Source of the DNA: Toxonevra muliebris
Lineage: Eukaryota; Arthropoda; Insecta; Diptera; Pallopteridae
NCBI GenBank assembly: GCA_963691655.1
Contig: OY829327.1
Location: 60,276,079-60,340,078 of the forward strand
Length of the DNA: 64,000 nt
Direction: 5' to 3'
A program made the position numbers and the translations under genes. Positions within the stretch are counted from its first letter, which is position 1; every line of letters starts with the position of its first letter. Under the pieces are notes generated by a model. That model saw only the letters and a list, made by a program, of their open reading frames with translations, searched no databases and was not told where the DNA came from. This document shows, piece by piece, positions 54,912-64,000 of this stretch.

Positions 54912-56167
54912 CAGTCTTTTCAACAAGAGCGTATACGGCTTAAGTCCTACAAAAAATGTCCCAATCAAAAACAAAATTCCACATTATTTTTAAACATTTC
55001 TTTGTCCAGTGCGCTGACATATCAATATACTGTCCAGTTACCAAAATCTTGAGTAATTTCGTGATAACGCGAGGCCATATTATCTCTAGCTTTTCGACGT
55101 ACGATTGCGGCAAACACCGCCATTTTGACTTAATTTGTCGTTTCAATTGGGCAATGCTATTAGAATTTTCTATGTTCATCTTAAGCTTAATGATTGCTCA
55201 AAAATTTTAAATGTGGTTAGCATTTGAAGATTGAGAGGCGCAGTCCAAAATTCTTATCCAATTTTCCTCTTTTCACTTACTGCACAAGCGACTTTGATGT
55301 TTAGGGTCCTGCCCTCTTAAAGCACTCAATTTCGATTTCTTTTCCCAAACAAGTTATTGGCTGAAGATAAGAGTCTATGCTGGTATAAATGGATTATGTA
55401 TTAGATATCCAAATTTCTCGTAAACATGACTATCCTGTAGAAACTCTGTTTTCAAAAGCATCCCCAAGCATGAGCTTTTCCTGGATGCTTAACTAATCTC
55501 AGAAACATCTTTCTGCCCTAATTGAATAATGAACGTTTTATGGTACATGCCGTCCATAAAAAAGATGCGTCTACAAAGGCCACATCGCTCCAATCATTAT
55601 CCATATGTTCGACAGTCCACTCTTGCCATTTTTTGTTTGTTTTGCCGTCAGTAAGAGTTTGGTTATGATAGCTCAGAATTCATTTTGAAATTCATTTAAA
55701 CGACTTTGGATTATACTAAGGAATATATTAGTGACCTTCTGCGCCAATTTTGGGCTGCTTTAAGTGTAATGGAAGAATTGGCTTCAAAAACTCATGCTAT
55801 AACCGAATCCTGCTGCAATGATGTTCCTCTAGAAGCACAATGATTTGGTAAGTAAACATTCTGGGGTTTAAAAAAAGTTAGGTCCATTTCTTTACGAATA
55901 CCTTCAACTTCTCAAGATATTTGCAGCACCTTCCTAGAACATTTTGGATTCCTTTGGATTTGAGCAAAGAATGAAAGCTTAAAAACGTTTTGCATACACT
56001 CAGTACGATTTGAGAAATTACTTAAACAACGAAATTATAATTGCGATTGTTTGAAAGGTTATACAGCGCCATTCGCAATGAAATGTTGAATGTTGAAAAT
56101 AAAGTTCAACTTGATACTTAAAGTTGTTCGTACAATTAAGCCGTATACGCTTTTTTTGAAAAGACTG
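54912..56167 (-). mobile_element. Tc1-like element with clear inverted ends
   Basis: Ends CAGTCTTTTCAACAAGAGCG then TATACGGCTTAA, mirrored at the right as TTAAGCCGTATACG...AAAAGACTG. Flanked by TA (54910-54911 and 56168-56169). 1256 bp. The internal transposase on the minus strand is decayed. Confidence 0.9.
54940..55990 (-). pseudogene. Tc1-like transposase, degenerate
   Basis: The C-terminal frame (54940-55179, 79 codons) contains SIAQLKRQIKSKWRCLPQSYVEKL, the usual Tc1 C-end. Upstream in broken frames are pieces resembling the NDPKHxSRL-type second catalytic block near 55290 and WSDVAFVDAS near 55590 (Tc1 WSDExxF block, with Glu lost). Its position inside clear Tc1 ends supports the call. 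Confidence 0.8.
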
Positions 56168-56169
56168 TA

Positions 56170-56547
56170 AGTAGACATACAACTTAAGCTTCCTGCATAG
56201 AGTAGGGTTACCAACTACATCTTAAAAAACATAGAGGAGTACATTTATTAAAACACAAAATTTTGTATACACTGTGCAACAATTTTCGGGTCATTATTTG
56301 GGTAGTGAGCAATTCCAGTTTAGAATGAAAGTACTTGACTAGTAGAGTAAAATCTACAAAGGATTTGGTTTTTTTATGGCCTTATGAAATTTTTCCTTTT
56401 TAGAAAATTTTGATGATTTTGAATTATTCAGTTATTCCCATCATTAGTAAACTAATGAAAATTTGTTGTTTTATTCTTGTAGCCTAGGCATAGATGAACA
56501 ACTTTTGTCAAGACATCAATGCAAAAAATCATGTTTGAGTGCTCTTA
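56170..56547. other. Spacer, no gene seen
   Basis: No features recognised. Confidence 0.4.
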
Positions 56548-56985
56548 TCGAATCGATTGTTAAAAAAAAGTACAATTTTTTCACATTTTTCAAAATTGCT
56601 GTTTACAAACTCGCAATTAACTGAAAATTTCTGACCATAAATAACTAAAAAATAAATAACTAATTCAATGAAAATGAAGACAATTTTAGAGCACTTAAAT
56701 ATGATCCAATTTTCTAGGATCACTCATAATTTTTAACAAGAAACATTTTCTACAGTCCAAAGACAGTATAATAGTTTTCTCAACGTTTTTTTCCAATTTT
56801 CAAAAAAGGGGGTTCAAAACCCCATTTTTAAGAGGAAGGGTAGGAGATATAGGAAAAGTGCATACTCAAAAATTGTTTATCTCTTTGTGCTTAATAACTT
56901 TGCTTCAGATATCTAATTCGTATCTGTTGATAAAAAAAAATTTTTTAATAGCCCCTGAAGAACCCATTTTTCCGACTTCAAGTCC
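56548..56985 (+). repeat. ~430-bp direct repeat, copy 1
   Basis: Matches 59357-59785 in the same orientation with moderate divergence (shared CCATAAATAACTAAAAAATA, AAGAAACATTTTCT, GGAAAAGTGCATAC, GTTTATCTCTTTGTGCTTAA). A partial inverted copy is at 29821-29955. Class unknown, non-coding. Confidence 0.78.
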
Positions 56986-57785
56986 ATATTATGGGAGAAC
57001 TAAATGTGATGGAGAAAAACTGAATTCGCAGTCGTGATCAGCGACCAAATTACTATAAAGCCTTTGGAAAATCTTGCTCATAAAATTTTTGTTGCACTGT
57101 GTTATCAGTGTAAGTCGTAATATTTTGGTACATAGTTTTTTCGGAAAAGCGGAAAAAAAAGTGCCGTGCAAATTGTGCGAAGCCAAACCTCTTCGAATTA
57201 TGAAAGTAGATACTATAACTATTTCAAAAATTTAAATTTCATGACGTTACAAAAATATACTCATCTTTAGATTTTCCAAAAAATTTACAGCACATTATTT
57301 TTTAGTAATAAAAAACCTTAAAACTTAAAAATTTATTACAGCAACAGTATAAAAGATACTTTAATAATTTTTATTTTATTTATTCTAGTTCTAAGTACCT
57401 CAGAAAGTGCAGATTTTCAAGTTTTTGATTTTTACTATTTTTTAAGCTCTTTTGAAACAAAAAAAAAGGGTCGAAAACATGAAAAAATTTTCAATCAGCC
57501 ACCATTTTGTGGAAGATAAAAAAAAAAACGCTACGTGCGACGAGAATCATAGTCATATAGATTATTCAAAACTAAAAATTTTTTTTCAGAAAATCCGTTT
57601 TTGAAAAATCGCCGCGACCGTGGAGGGGAAAATTGTTTTTTCGGGCTCCACGGCAACGCCCATATCTTCAAAACAATTCAATATTATATTATTTTATATT
57701 TTATATTACACTTAATAAAATGAATATAAAACGATCCCGATATTTTTTTATTTGACAGATAAAAAAAATTCCAGAAAATCACTCA
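56986..57785. other. Intergenic, no gene seen
   Basis: No gene. ACTATAAAGCCTTTGGAAAATCTTGC near 57051 is an inverted match to GCGAGATTTTCCAACGGTTT near 59216, so the repeat unit may be larger and partly inverted. Confidence 0.4.
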
Positions 57786-58537
57786 TTTTTCCAGCCGTCA
57801 TAGTGGATTTCCCTCTTAATATCGGGTCTTCGTTTGCAAGGATCCAAAGGTCTTAATTTTTTATTAGTCCAGAATATTCTGCTTATGATCCGCAGACATT
57901 TGTAATGAAAACTTGTAGTTTCTGTGTGATGTTGTTTAAAATTACCCAGGTTTCACTTTCATATGTGAGGGTTGAGTTTACACATGCGTTGAATATTCGG
58001 ATTTTTGTTTCTCTGGAAGTTTTCTTTATAGCTCTAGTTTTGTGAAGTCTGTTGTTGACATCTTCTTCTGCTCCACCGTCTGTGGTCATTATGCTGCCAA
58101 GATAGCAGAATTTGTCAACGTAGTAAACAGACTGGCCTTCGATTGTGATATGGGCATTGCTGACGTTGTTAATTCACATGGGCTTGTTCTTCTTGATGTT
58201 ATTTTCGAGGCCCTCGTTGCGTGCTGCTCTGGTCAGATTGTTAGTTTTCACTTGCAATCTGCGAAGCCTAATTCTTCAGGTTGTCGGGTGGAACTCCATG
58301 TTATGCTCCTTCATACTACGTCTAGTAATATGACGAAGAGAAGGGGTGAAAGTGGGTATCCTAGTTTGACTCCTGCGTTGGTGGCTCGTTGTGTTGCCAT
58401 AGTGTAGTACGGCTAGCTCAGAATTCTCGTACAACGCTTTAATAATTTGAATGAGCTTCAGAGGGACTCGCTTTTGCAATGATCTCCATATTGCGCTACG
58501 ATTAATTCAATCAAAGGCTTTCTTAAAGTCGATGAAC
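57786..58537 (-). pseudogene. RTE-type LINE fragment (reverse transcriptase)
   Basis: Minus-strand pieces in order: FIDFKKAFD near 58530 (RT box A), RVPLKLIQIIKALYENSELAVLHYG (58276-58479), a break where the GCLLSP-type block should be, then GGAEEDVNNRL and SRETKIRIFNACVNSTLTYESETW (57883-58089), with KCLRIISRIFWTNKKLRP in another frame to about 57790. This order is characteristic of RTE RT and its C-terminal region. It is cut at 58538 by the adjoining TIR element, whose start abuts the RT sequence. Confidence 0.82.
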
Positions 58538-59128
58538 ATTGGCGTAACTAGGTAGGGGCCTGGGTGCATGGCACACCCCAGCTGGCTCTAGGCCCCCCCA
58601 GAAATAATATGGCAAGAAAAGTAAAATCCAACGAAAATGATTAATTTAAAGATTATATAAAAACTTGCATTCATTAAAAAAAATTTTGAATATCTATGAA
58701 AAAAAGGAACAATTTTTGTTTATTTTTCGAGTTTTTGCTTTTGCAGCAAAGCTATGATGGAATACTTTAAGCAGTAAAAGATTATTAGTTTCTACAACAT
58801 AATTTATAACATTTCCTTATTCTATTACACAACACTTATTCATTATGCGGCGGTTATGCAAGCAATTTTTTGATTGTCCAATCAATATTTTTGATGTGTA
58901 AACATCTTTTCTCGTACCCGAGGAAACCATTTTACTTTTGAGTGATTTTGAAATCGCATTATGCTTGAGCTGTCCCGTTATAAAGATTTTGGTTAAGAGC
59001 AAGCATGATACAGGAAAGGTTTTCAAATGTATCAATTATTAGCATTGAAAACAAATTTGTTAAAGAAAAAATTACAGCCGAAAAAGTGTTAAATATATTT
59101 TCTGGGAGGGAGGGCTAGGCCCCCAATG
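58538..59128. mobile_element. TIR element with ATTGGCGTAACTA end (copy 2)
   Basis: Inverted relative to copy 1 at 11783-12369, matching over nearly the full length (shared GTAACTAGGTAGGGGC, GAAATAATATGGCAAGAAAA, TTTACACATC-type and GGGACAGCTCAAGC-type blocks). The left end is preserved; the right terminal 13 bp are degraded. It abuts and truncates the RTE fragment. Confidence 0.83.
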
Positions 59129-59356
59129 TCGATAAACAGCATGTATAACAATGAACGCCATTCGATTGATTGTTCGATAGCACAGTGCAACAAAATTTCA
59201 ACTTTTGTCTTATGCGCGAGATTTTCCAACGGTTTTATAGTAATTTTCAAGAGGTTGATTAGGAGATGGAGGAAAAGTGTATACACAAAAATTATTAATC
59301 TATTTGGGCTTAAAAACTTTGCATCGAATTCGTATCTGTTAAAATAAACAAATTTC

Positions 59357-59785
59357 GATTGTTAAAAAAAGTGCCATTTTTTACATTTTCCAAAATTGCT
59401 GTCTACGAACTCGTAATTAACTGACAATTTCTGGCCATAAATAACTAAAAAATAAATTCAATGAAAATGAAGGCAATTTTGGAGGACTTAAACTTGATTC
59501 GGTTTTCGCACTATTCTGGGAAATGTGTACCTTGTAGGTCATTCCAATGTTCTAGGGCCACTCATATTTTAAACAAGAAACATTTTCTCCGGTCCAAAGA
59601 CAGTTTTTTTTTTCGACCATTTGTTGAAAAAGGGGGGTTAAAATCCCATTTTTAAAAGGAAGGGTAAGAGATATAGGAAAAGTGCATACACAAAAATTGT
59701 TTATCTCTTTGTGCTTAATAACTTTTGAAATAAAGAAATTTCTTAATAGCCTCTGAAGACCCCATTTTTCCGGACCAAGACCAGA
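59357..59785 (+). repeat. ~430-bp direct repeat, copy 2
   Basis: Partner of 56548-56985. It contains an extra ~35-bp stretch near 59520. Confidence 0.78.
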
Positions 59786-60756
59786 AGGCGATGAATAATT
59801 TACCTTTTCATTGAAATCAATATGGCTTCTTTTAAAAACTGCCACATATCATACAAATATTTGGATTAATTACATATTTTATGACCGCAAATGGTAATGG
59901 TACTTTTAAGAACCATTGGTTGACAAAGGGTTAAAATAACGATCTGATTTACTGTATTTAGTTCTTAGATAACAATTACGGAGCACATTTTCTCATTTTA
60001 TGGGGTATAAACTTTTTTTTCTCAATTCGGAAAAATATGATTAAAAGGTAAAACACCGAAACCGCTCCGCATGCTTATATGGTTCGAACTTAAATTTGGT
60101 ACATTACATTGACTAATTTGGCCATTCCCTTTAAATTTGCGATGATTAACCAAAAGGGTTTCCATCTCCCAAACAATATATTATTGTACTATTCAAATTT
60201 ATTACAATGAATAGCTTAATACTGTTCCCAGAATTTGTTATTAAATTAAAAGAACATATCGTGACTTTTGGTATATGTCTCCAAAATTTCGGTACAAATG
60301 AAAGTGGGCACGCAAAAACTTGTTACTGAAAAATTTAATGTTAGGTCTTTCACAAATTAAGGTAGCATTGTATATCATTTAAGTTGTATACAATACAAGA
60401 CAAAATAAATTAAGTTTCACTGTAACGAGATAATCGACTCCTTTATTTATTACAATGTAATTTCCTTTTTAAAAACACTTTTATTTCTCGCAAATGAGAA
60501 AAATCCAAAAAATTTAAAATATTTATTTATAAGGAAAAGTGGCAAAATACTCTTACTATAATCATCACTGGAAATGAAATATTTCATTACTGCAATGGAA
60601 ATGCTGAGTTAGCATCCCTTGCAATGAATTTGTACTTAATTAATCAATAAATGTAATTAATTTATTTCGCTACTAATCCATTCTAATGGACTTGAAATCA
60701 ACATTGTCATTTCTTTTTGCAGTAATGGAGATGGTAATGGAAACATTTCATTAGGT
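59786..60756. other. Intergenic, no gene seen
   Basis: No gene. GACAAAGGGTTAA near 59922 resembles a TTAA-type element end (compare 24236). Words such as TTTCATTACTGCAATGGAAATG (60583) recur in variant form near 60720, suggesting a degraded repeat. Confidence 0.45.
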
Positions 60757-61262
60757 CTGTTGACGTACAAACAATTGTTAACAATTGTTAATAGTTCACG
60801 TACTCGAAAAACTTTCAACGAGGGAGAAAAACGAGAGCGTAAGAATGTAAGAGAGAAAAAAGTAGTTAAAAGTTTCTGAAAGTCAAATTTTTACTTTCAC
60901 AAATTTCAAAAAACAACTGTCAAATATAAAAATGTTAACAATAGTTTTGGTTGTGTTAAATTTGTTAAAGTGAATATATGATGTTGAAAATGCGAATATT
61001 TGTGAATGCGAGTGTGCCACACGAAATGATTTTAACAAATTACTCTTTAAATTAATTAAATTAAATTATAAACTGCACAATTTTTTTTCGCGCCTAAAAT
61101 TAACAACGGATCAGCTGTTTAGTTCAAAGTTTTTAATAGTTTTCTGTTCACGTACTTTTTCTGATAGTTTCTCTTTGTGGCAATTTTTTCTCAATCTTTC
61201 TTTTATTCTCTCCCTGAAAGTTTTTGATGGAAAAGTACGTGAATAGAGCTATTGACTGTAAT
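60757..61262. mobile_element. ~500-bp MITE with inverted ends
   Basis: The left subterminal sequence TTCACGTACTCGAAAAACTT, then TCAACGAGGGAGA, is mirrored on the right as TCTCTCCCTGAAAGTTTTTG, then AAAAGTACGTGAATAG. Arms about 80-100 bp, moderately diverged. Non-coding. Exact ends are uncertain. Confidence 0.72.
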
Positions 61263-62269
61263 TGTAATAGTGTACAATTTTTCAATTATGGTATCATGTA
61301 ACAATAGTGGAAAAATTAGGAATCGGAGCAGCGCACAGTGGTTTATTTATTTTTTAGTCAAATACATATCTAATGATTAAGAATATAAATTTTTTTGTTA
61401 AATTTGTTGTTTTTTGTTGTAGTAAAAGCAGTTTATATGAGTGACTTTGACGTTACAAAAATTGACTAAAAATACCCTAAAATGAAATTATCTTCCATAA
61501 AACATTTTATATTTTTCAGTCTGGATTTTTAAACATTTGCAAAAAGATTGTTATTCCTATATATATCCGAAGTAAATATATTTTTAATTGTATTTAGTAT
61601 ACAATAAATACAATTTATTAAAGCAACTAAAAATACAATTTAGTCTTACTTTGATAGCTTGTATCTCATGATGCCTGTCGATTTCCGCGTTCTGACTGGT
61701 TTCTTAATGAAGACTTTTTCTTTCCATTGCAATGGATTAATACAAAAAAATGCTGTCCCTACCTGCCACCCGATTATTATAATCACTTTTGTAAACTAAA
61801 TTGGTAAAAAAAATTTCATTGGCAACAAGAAGTTATCCATACTGATTGCAGACCACGATAGAGATTGAATCTCTATTTCTTTTGTCGTCTCTATTCCTCA
61901 AATAAATGGTATTGCTAGTTCTTATAGAGATGATCCAGGACAAAAACCATTTCGAACAAGTTTCGAAGTTAATATTTAACAGCTGATGACTATAAATGGC
62001 AAACAAAAATATTTGCAAACAGTAATAAATGAAATAAAATAAAATAATTAAATTCAGAAAATATAAAAAACTTTTGTTTAAAATGGACTTTGTTGGTGCG
62101 GCAATTTCAGCAATAGAAGAGGTGCATCGTGCTTTCACTTAAAGTGGAATTTGAGGGATTTATGTCATCCTATGGAAATGGATGATTCAGTCTAAAATTG
62201 TTAATTTTAAAGGCAAATAGTGAAGTTTTATTAATATTTAAAATTAGCTATATAAAAAATTTAAGGCTG
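61263..62269. other. Intergenic, no gene seen
   Basis: No supported coding sequence. Part of 62100-62269 may be decayed 5' transposase sequence of the Harbinger fragment that follows. Confidence 0.4.
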
Positions 62270-62480
62270 AATTAGCCAGAATCAGCTTGTGGCAGTATGA
62301 CTACTGAAGGTGACTACCAACACGGGGTGGGAAAAGACCACGATGTTGCTGTGGCTCAATCAACATTTAGCCTAATTTTAACGAGAACATTAAATAATCT
62401 TGAAAATAAACTTTGCACGCAGTTGATTTCTTTAAAATAACAGATGAAGACAAATTGCACGAGAAGAACGCCTTCTAAAA
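62270..62480 (+). pseudogene. PIF/Harbinger transposase fragment
   Basis: Translation from about 62297 gives MTTEGDYQHGVGKDHDVAVAQSTFSLIL, then TLNNLENKLCTQLI; the next frame continues ITDEDKLHEKNAF. The pattern GDYQ-VG-D----AQST followed by a Leu-rich helix is the region before the catalytic DD-E part in HARBI1-type nucleases. The catalytic domain is not visible downstream. Only about 70 codons remain. Confidence 0.72.
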
Positions 62481-63130
62481 ATACTAGCACCTGTAGAAGA
62501 GAGGAGTTTATACTATAACTGCTAGGACTATTATAGTTTAAACGCTGTGCTAGTAATGCTTATATTCAAATTGAAATGAATGTGTGATAATCATGATAAT
62601 ATTTATTATTAAAAACACAATATTTTTTATTTAAATTAATAATAACACTCAGATTTTTTAATTCTTTAAAAAAAAATTCTTTGAATCCAACTGTCAAATT
62701 TCATCTCGATTGGGACTTTTGATGCTAGATTTTCTATTTTCGAACATAAAAAAATCACGTAAGGAACTTTCAATGCCAACTATAGAGATTTCTCTTTTCA
62801 TTTCATTTTCTAAGTCTAAATAACACGGTGCGACAGTGAAAAATACCTGGGAAGTCATTCTATTTTTCATGTAGGTCTTGTCGAGTAAAACAAGAGTCTG
62901 TACTTGAAATTTTCCAAACAGCCCCAAAATCTTGATTTACCGTTAAAAACCGGTTTTGGGTACCTTTGGGCACTTATAAGCCTGTAACTTGGTTGATTAT
63001 CAACAAATTATCAGATCAGTTTCTTACCGGTTTTAGAAAAAAGAAACTGAGACCTTTCGAATGATATATATTATATTTAAGAAAACTTGAGAAATCTGTA
63101 TGTGTTTGTCGCTTCTGTGATTAACATGGA
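62481..63130. other. Intergenic, no gene seen
   Basis: A 77-codon minus-strand frame (62694-62927) has no recognised motif. It may be decayed element sequence. Confidence 0.4.
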
Positions 63131-63770
63131 AATTATCGCATAGCGCATCTTTGTGAATGGGATAGTCGTGCACCAATTCGCTATGATCGCAAAGTACTGC
63201 CAAACGTTTTAAACCTCCTATTAGTTAAAGCTGAAGATGTTATTCTGCCACCATTGCAAAGTAAGGATACATGAAACAATTTGTTGAAAAATTGGATGTA
63301 AACGGCGACGCATTTTGTCATCTTAAAGCGGTTTTCCCAAAGCTAACTGAAACCAAAATGATAATTTAATTTATTTGTTTCCATATATAGTAATTATTCA
63401 TCGTGTTTATGTTTGATGAATTTTTGCGCATTTTCATTAGATCTCAAATTCGTAAAATTATGAGCGATGTGAACTTTATGAACAATTTTTCAATAGAATT
63501 GAAAAACGTTCATGGAAGAGTTTTGTTACGCTATACGATAATTTTCTTGGTAATCACAGAAGTGACGACTATGTCACGGTTGTTAATGATTTTTTAAGTG
63601 CGTATGGTAAAATGGTCTGGAACATGTCCTTAAAAATACGAATGCAAGAAATTTGCATTCGTATTTGGACTTCTTCTCAGATAACCTGGGCCAGTTCAGC
63701 GATGAACAAGGCCAACATTTTCACTAAGAAATGGCTATAATTTAAAAGCGCTTCGGAGGAAAAAAAATAT
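63131..63770 (+). pseudogene. Another scrap of an unnamed repetitive protein family
   Basis: Broken frames give KIMSDVNFMNNFSIE (63403 onward), then SWKSFVTLYDNFLGNHRSDD near 63510, MSLKI near 63625 and DFFSDNLGQFSDEQGQHFH near 63670. The N-F-L-G-N...MSLKIH...D-F-F-x-x-N-L-G-x-x-SDEQG-x-x-FH order belongs, from memory, to a widespread arthropod/Hydra repeat-encoded protein family of unknown function. Stops and frameshifts are frequent. Confidence 0.6.
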
Positions 63771-64000
63771 AAAATGATTTCAGAATTTTAAAAAAATAAC
63801 GGTTAATCACACATTTTTGATTTGAATGGCCAAAAATTGTATTTTTGCAAAAATTTTGTTTTCAAAAAATGTTTAATAACTCAGTCAATTACTTACCGAT
63901 TTTCAAAAATAAACTTGCGTTTTTTCGTTAATAAACGTGTTTTTAGAATAAATCCATAAGTAATATAGCTCTTTTATAAAATAGTGTGTACAAACACCGT

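Noticed and set aside
57883..58407. Plus-strand 121-codon frame
   Set aside because: It is antisense to the RTE reverse transcriptase fragment, which has clear motifs on the minus strand.

Overview
This is an AT-rich eukaryotic nuclear window packed with dead and dying transposable elements, with one convincing host gene. The element mix (a Ty3/gypsy element with a serine-type primer site, a BEL/Pao element, Tc1/mariner, hAT, piggyBac-like and PIF/Harbinger elements, I-type and RTE-type LINEs, a Helitron fragment) and the 60-70 bp introns fit an insect, most likely a higher fly (Diptera). No species can be named from the sequence alone. There is no prokaryotic content, CRISPR array, operon or rRNA.

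Layout. 1-9.3 kb: a small MITE, a degenerate Ty3/gypsy retrotransposon on the minus strand (1493-7470, 3' LTR nearly deleted), then a dead Tc1-like transposase. 9.3-19.7 kb: a piggyBac-like TTAA element, a MITE with 9-bp target duplications, an old I-type LINE, a Helitron helicase fragment, an inverted-repeat element split by a hAT remnant, and a mariner-like fragment. 19.7-25.4 kb: a BEL/Pao element on the minus strand with both LTRs, lacking its protease centre and integrase core, and carrying a ~61-bp tandem repeat in its leader. 25.4-33.9 kb: a 1.27-kb terminal-repeat element with an 11-bp target duplication, three copies of a PIF/Harbinger-like MITE, and a 1.4-kb member of the ATATCGCTC family.

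34.1-40.3 kb: the host gene, five exons on the plus strand, encoding a 303-residue predicted ER membrane protein with two thioredoxin folds (CPEC and CVFC) and a KKAK tail. Intron 3 is swollen to 5.1 kb by a MITE, a SINE and an inverted-repeat element that itself contains an apparently intact DD37D mariner.

40.4-47 kb: a fragmented protein-coding repeat of an unnamed dispersed family, interrupted by a MITE, a second and frameshifted copy of the same mariner in the opposite orientation, and a hAT MITE; then a tRNA-derived SINE and another hAT MITE with perfect 8-bp target duplications. 47.2-50.05 kb: a 5'-truncated I-type LINE with a 13-bp target duplication. 50-64 kb: two long hairpin elements, a Tc1 element, an RTE fragment, a second copy of the 9-bp-TSD MITE, direct repeats, a Harbinger transposase scrap and another scrap of the unnamed family.

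The elements do not work together. Their nesting gives a relative insertion order, and their presence in and around the thioredoxin gene is the main biological context. I found no convincing new molecular system. The strongest leads are the intact DD37D mariner with an inverted sister copy bracketing two host exons, the unnamed repetitive protein family, and several MITE families that look uncatalogued. All homology calls are from recognising motifs by eye, and counts of mismatches and lengths were made by hand.
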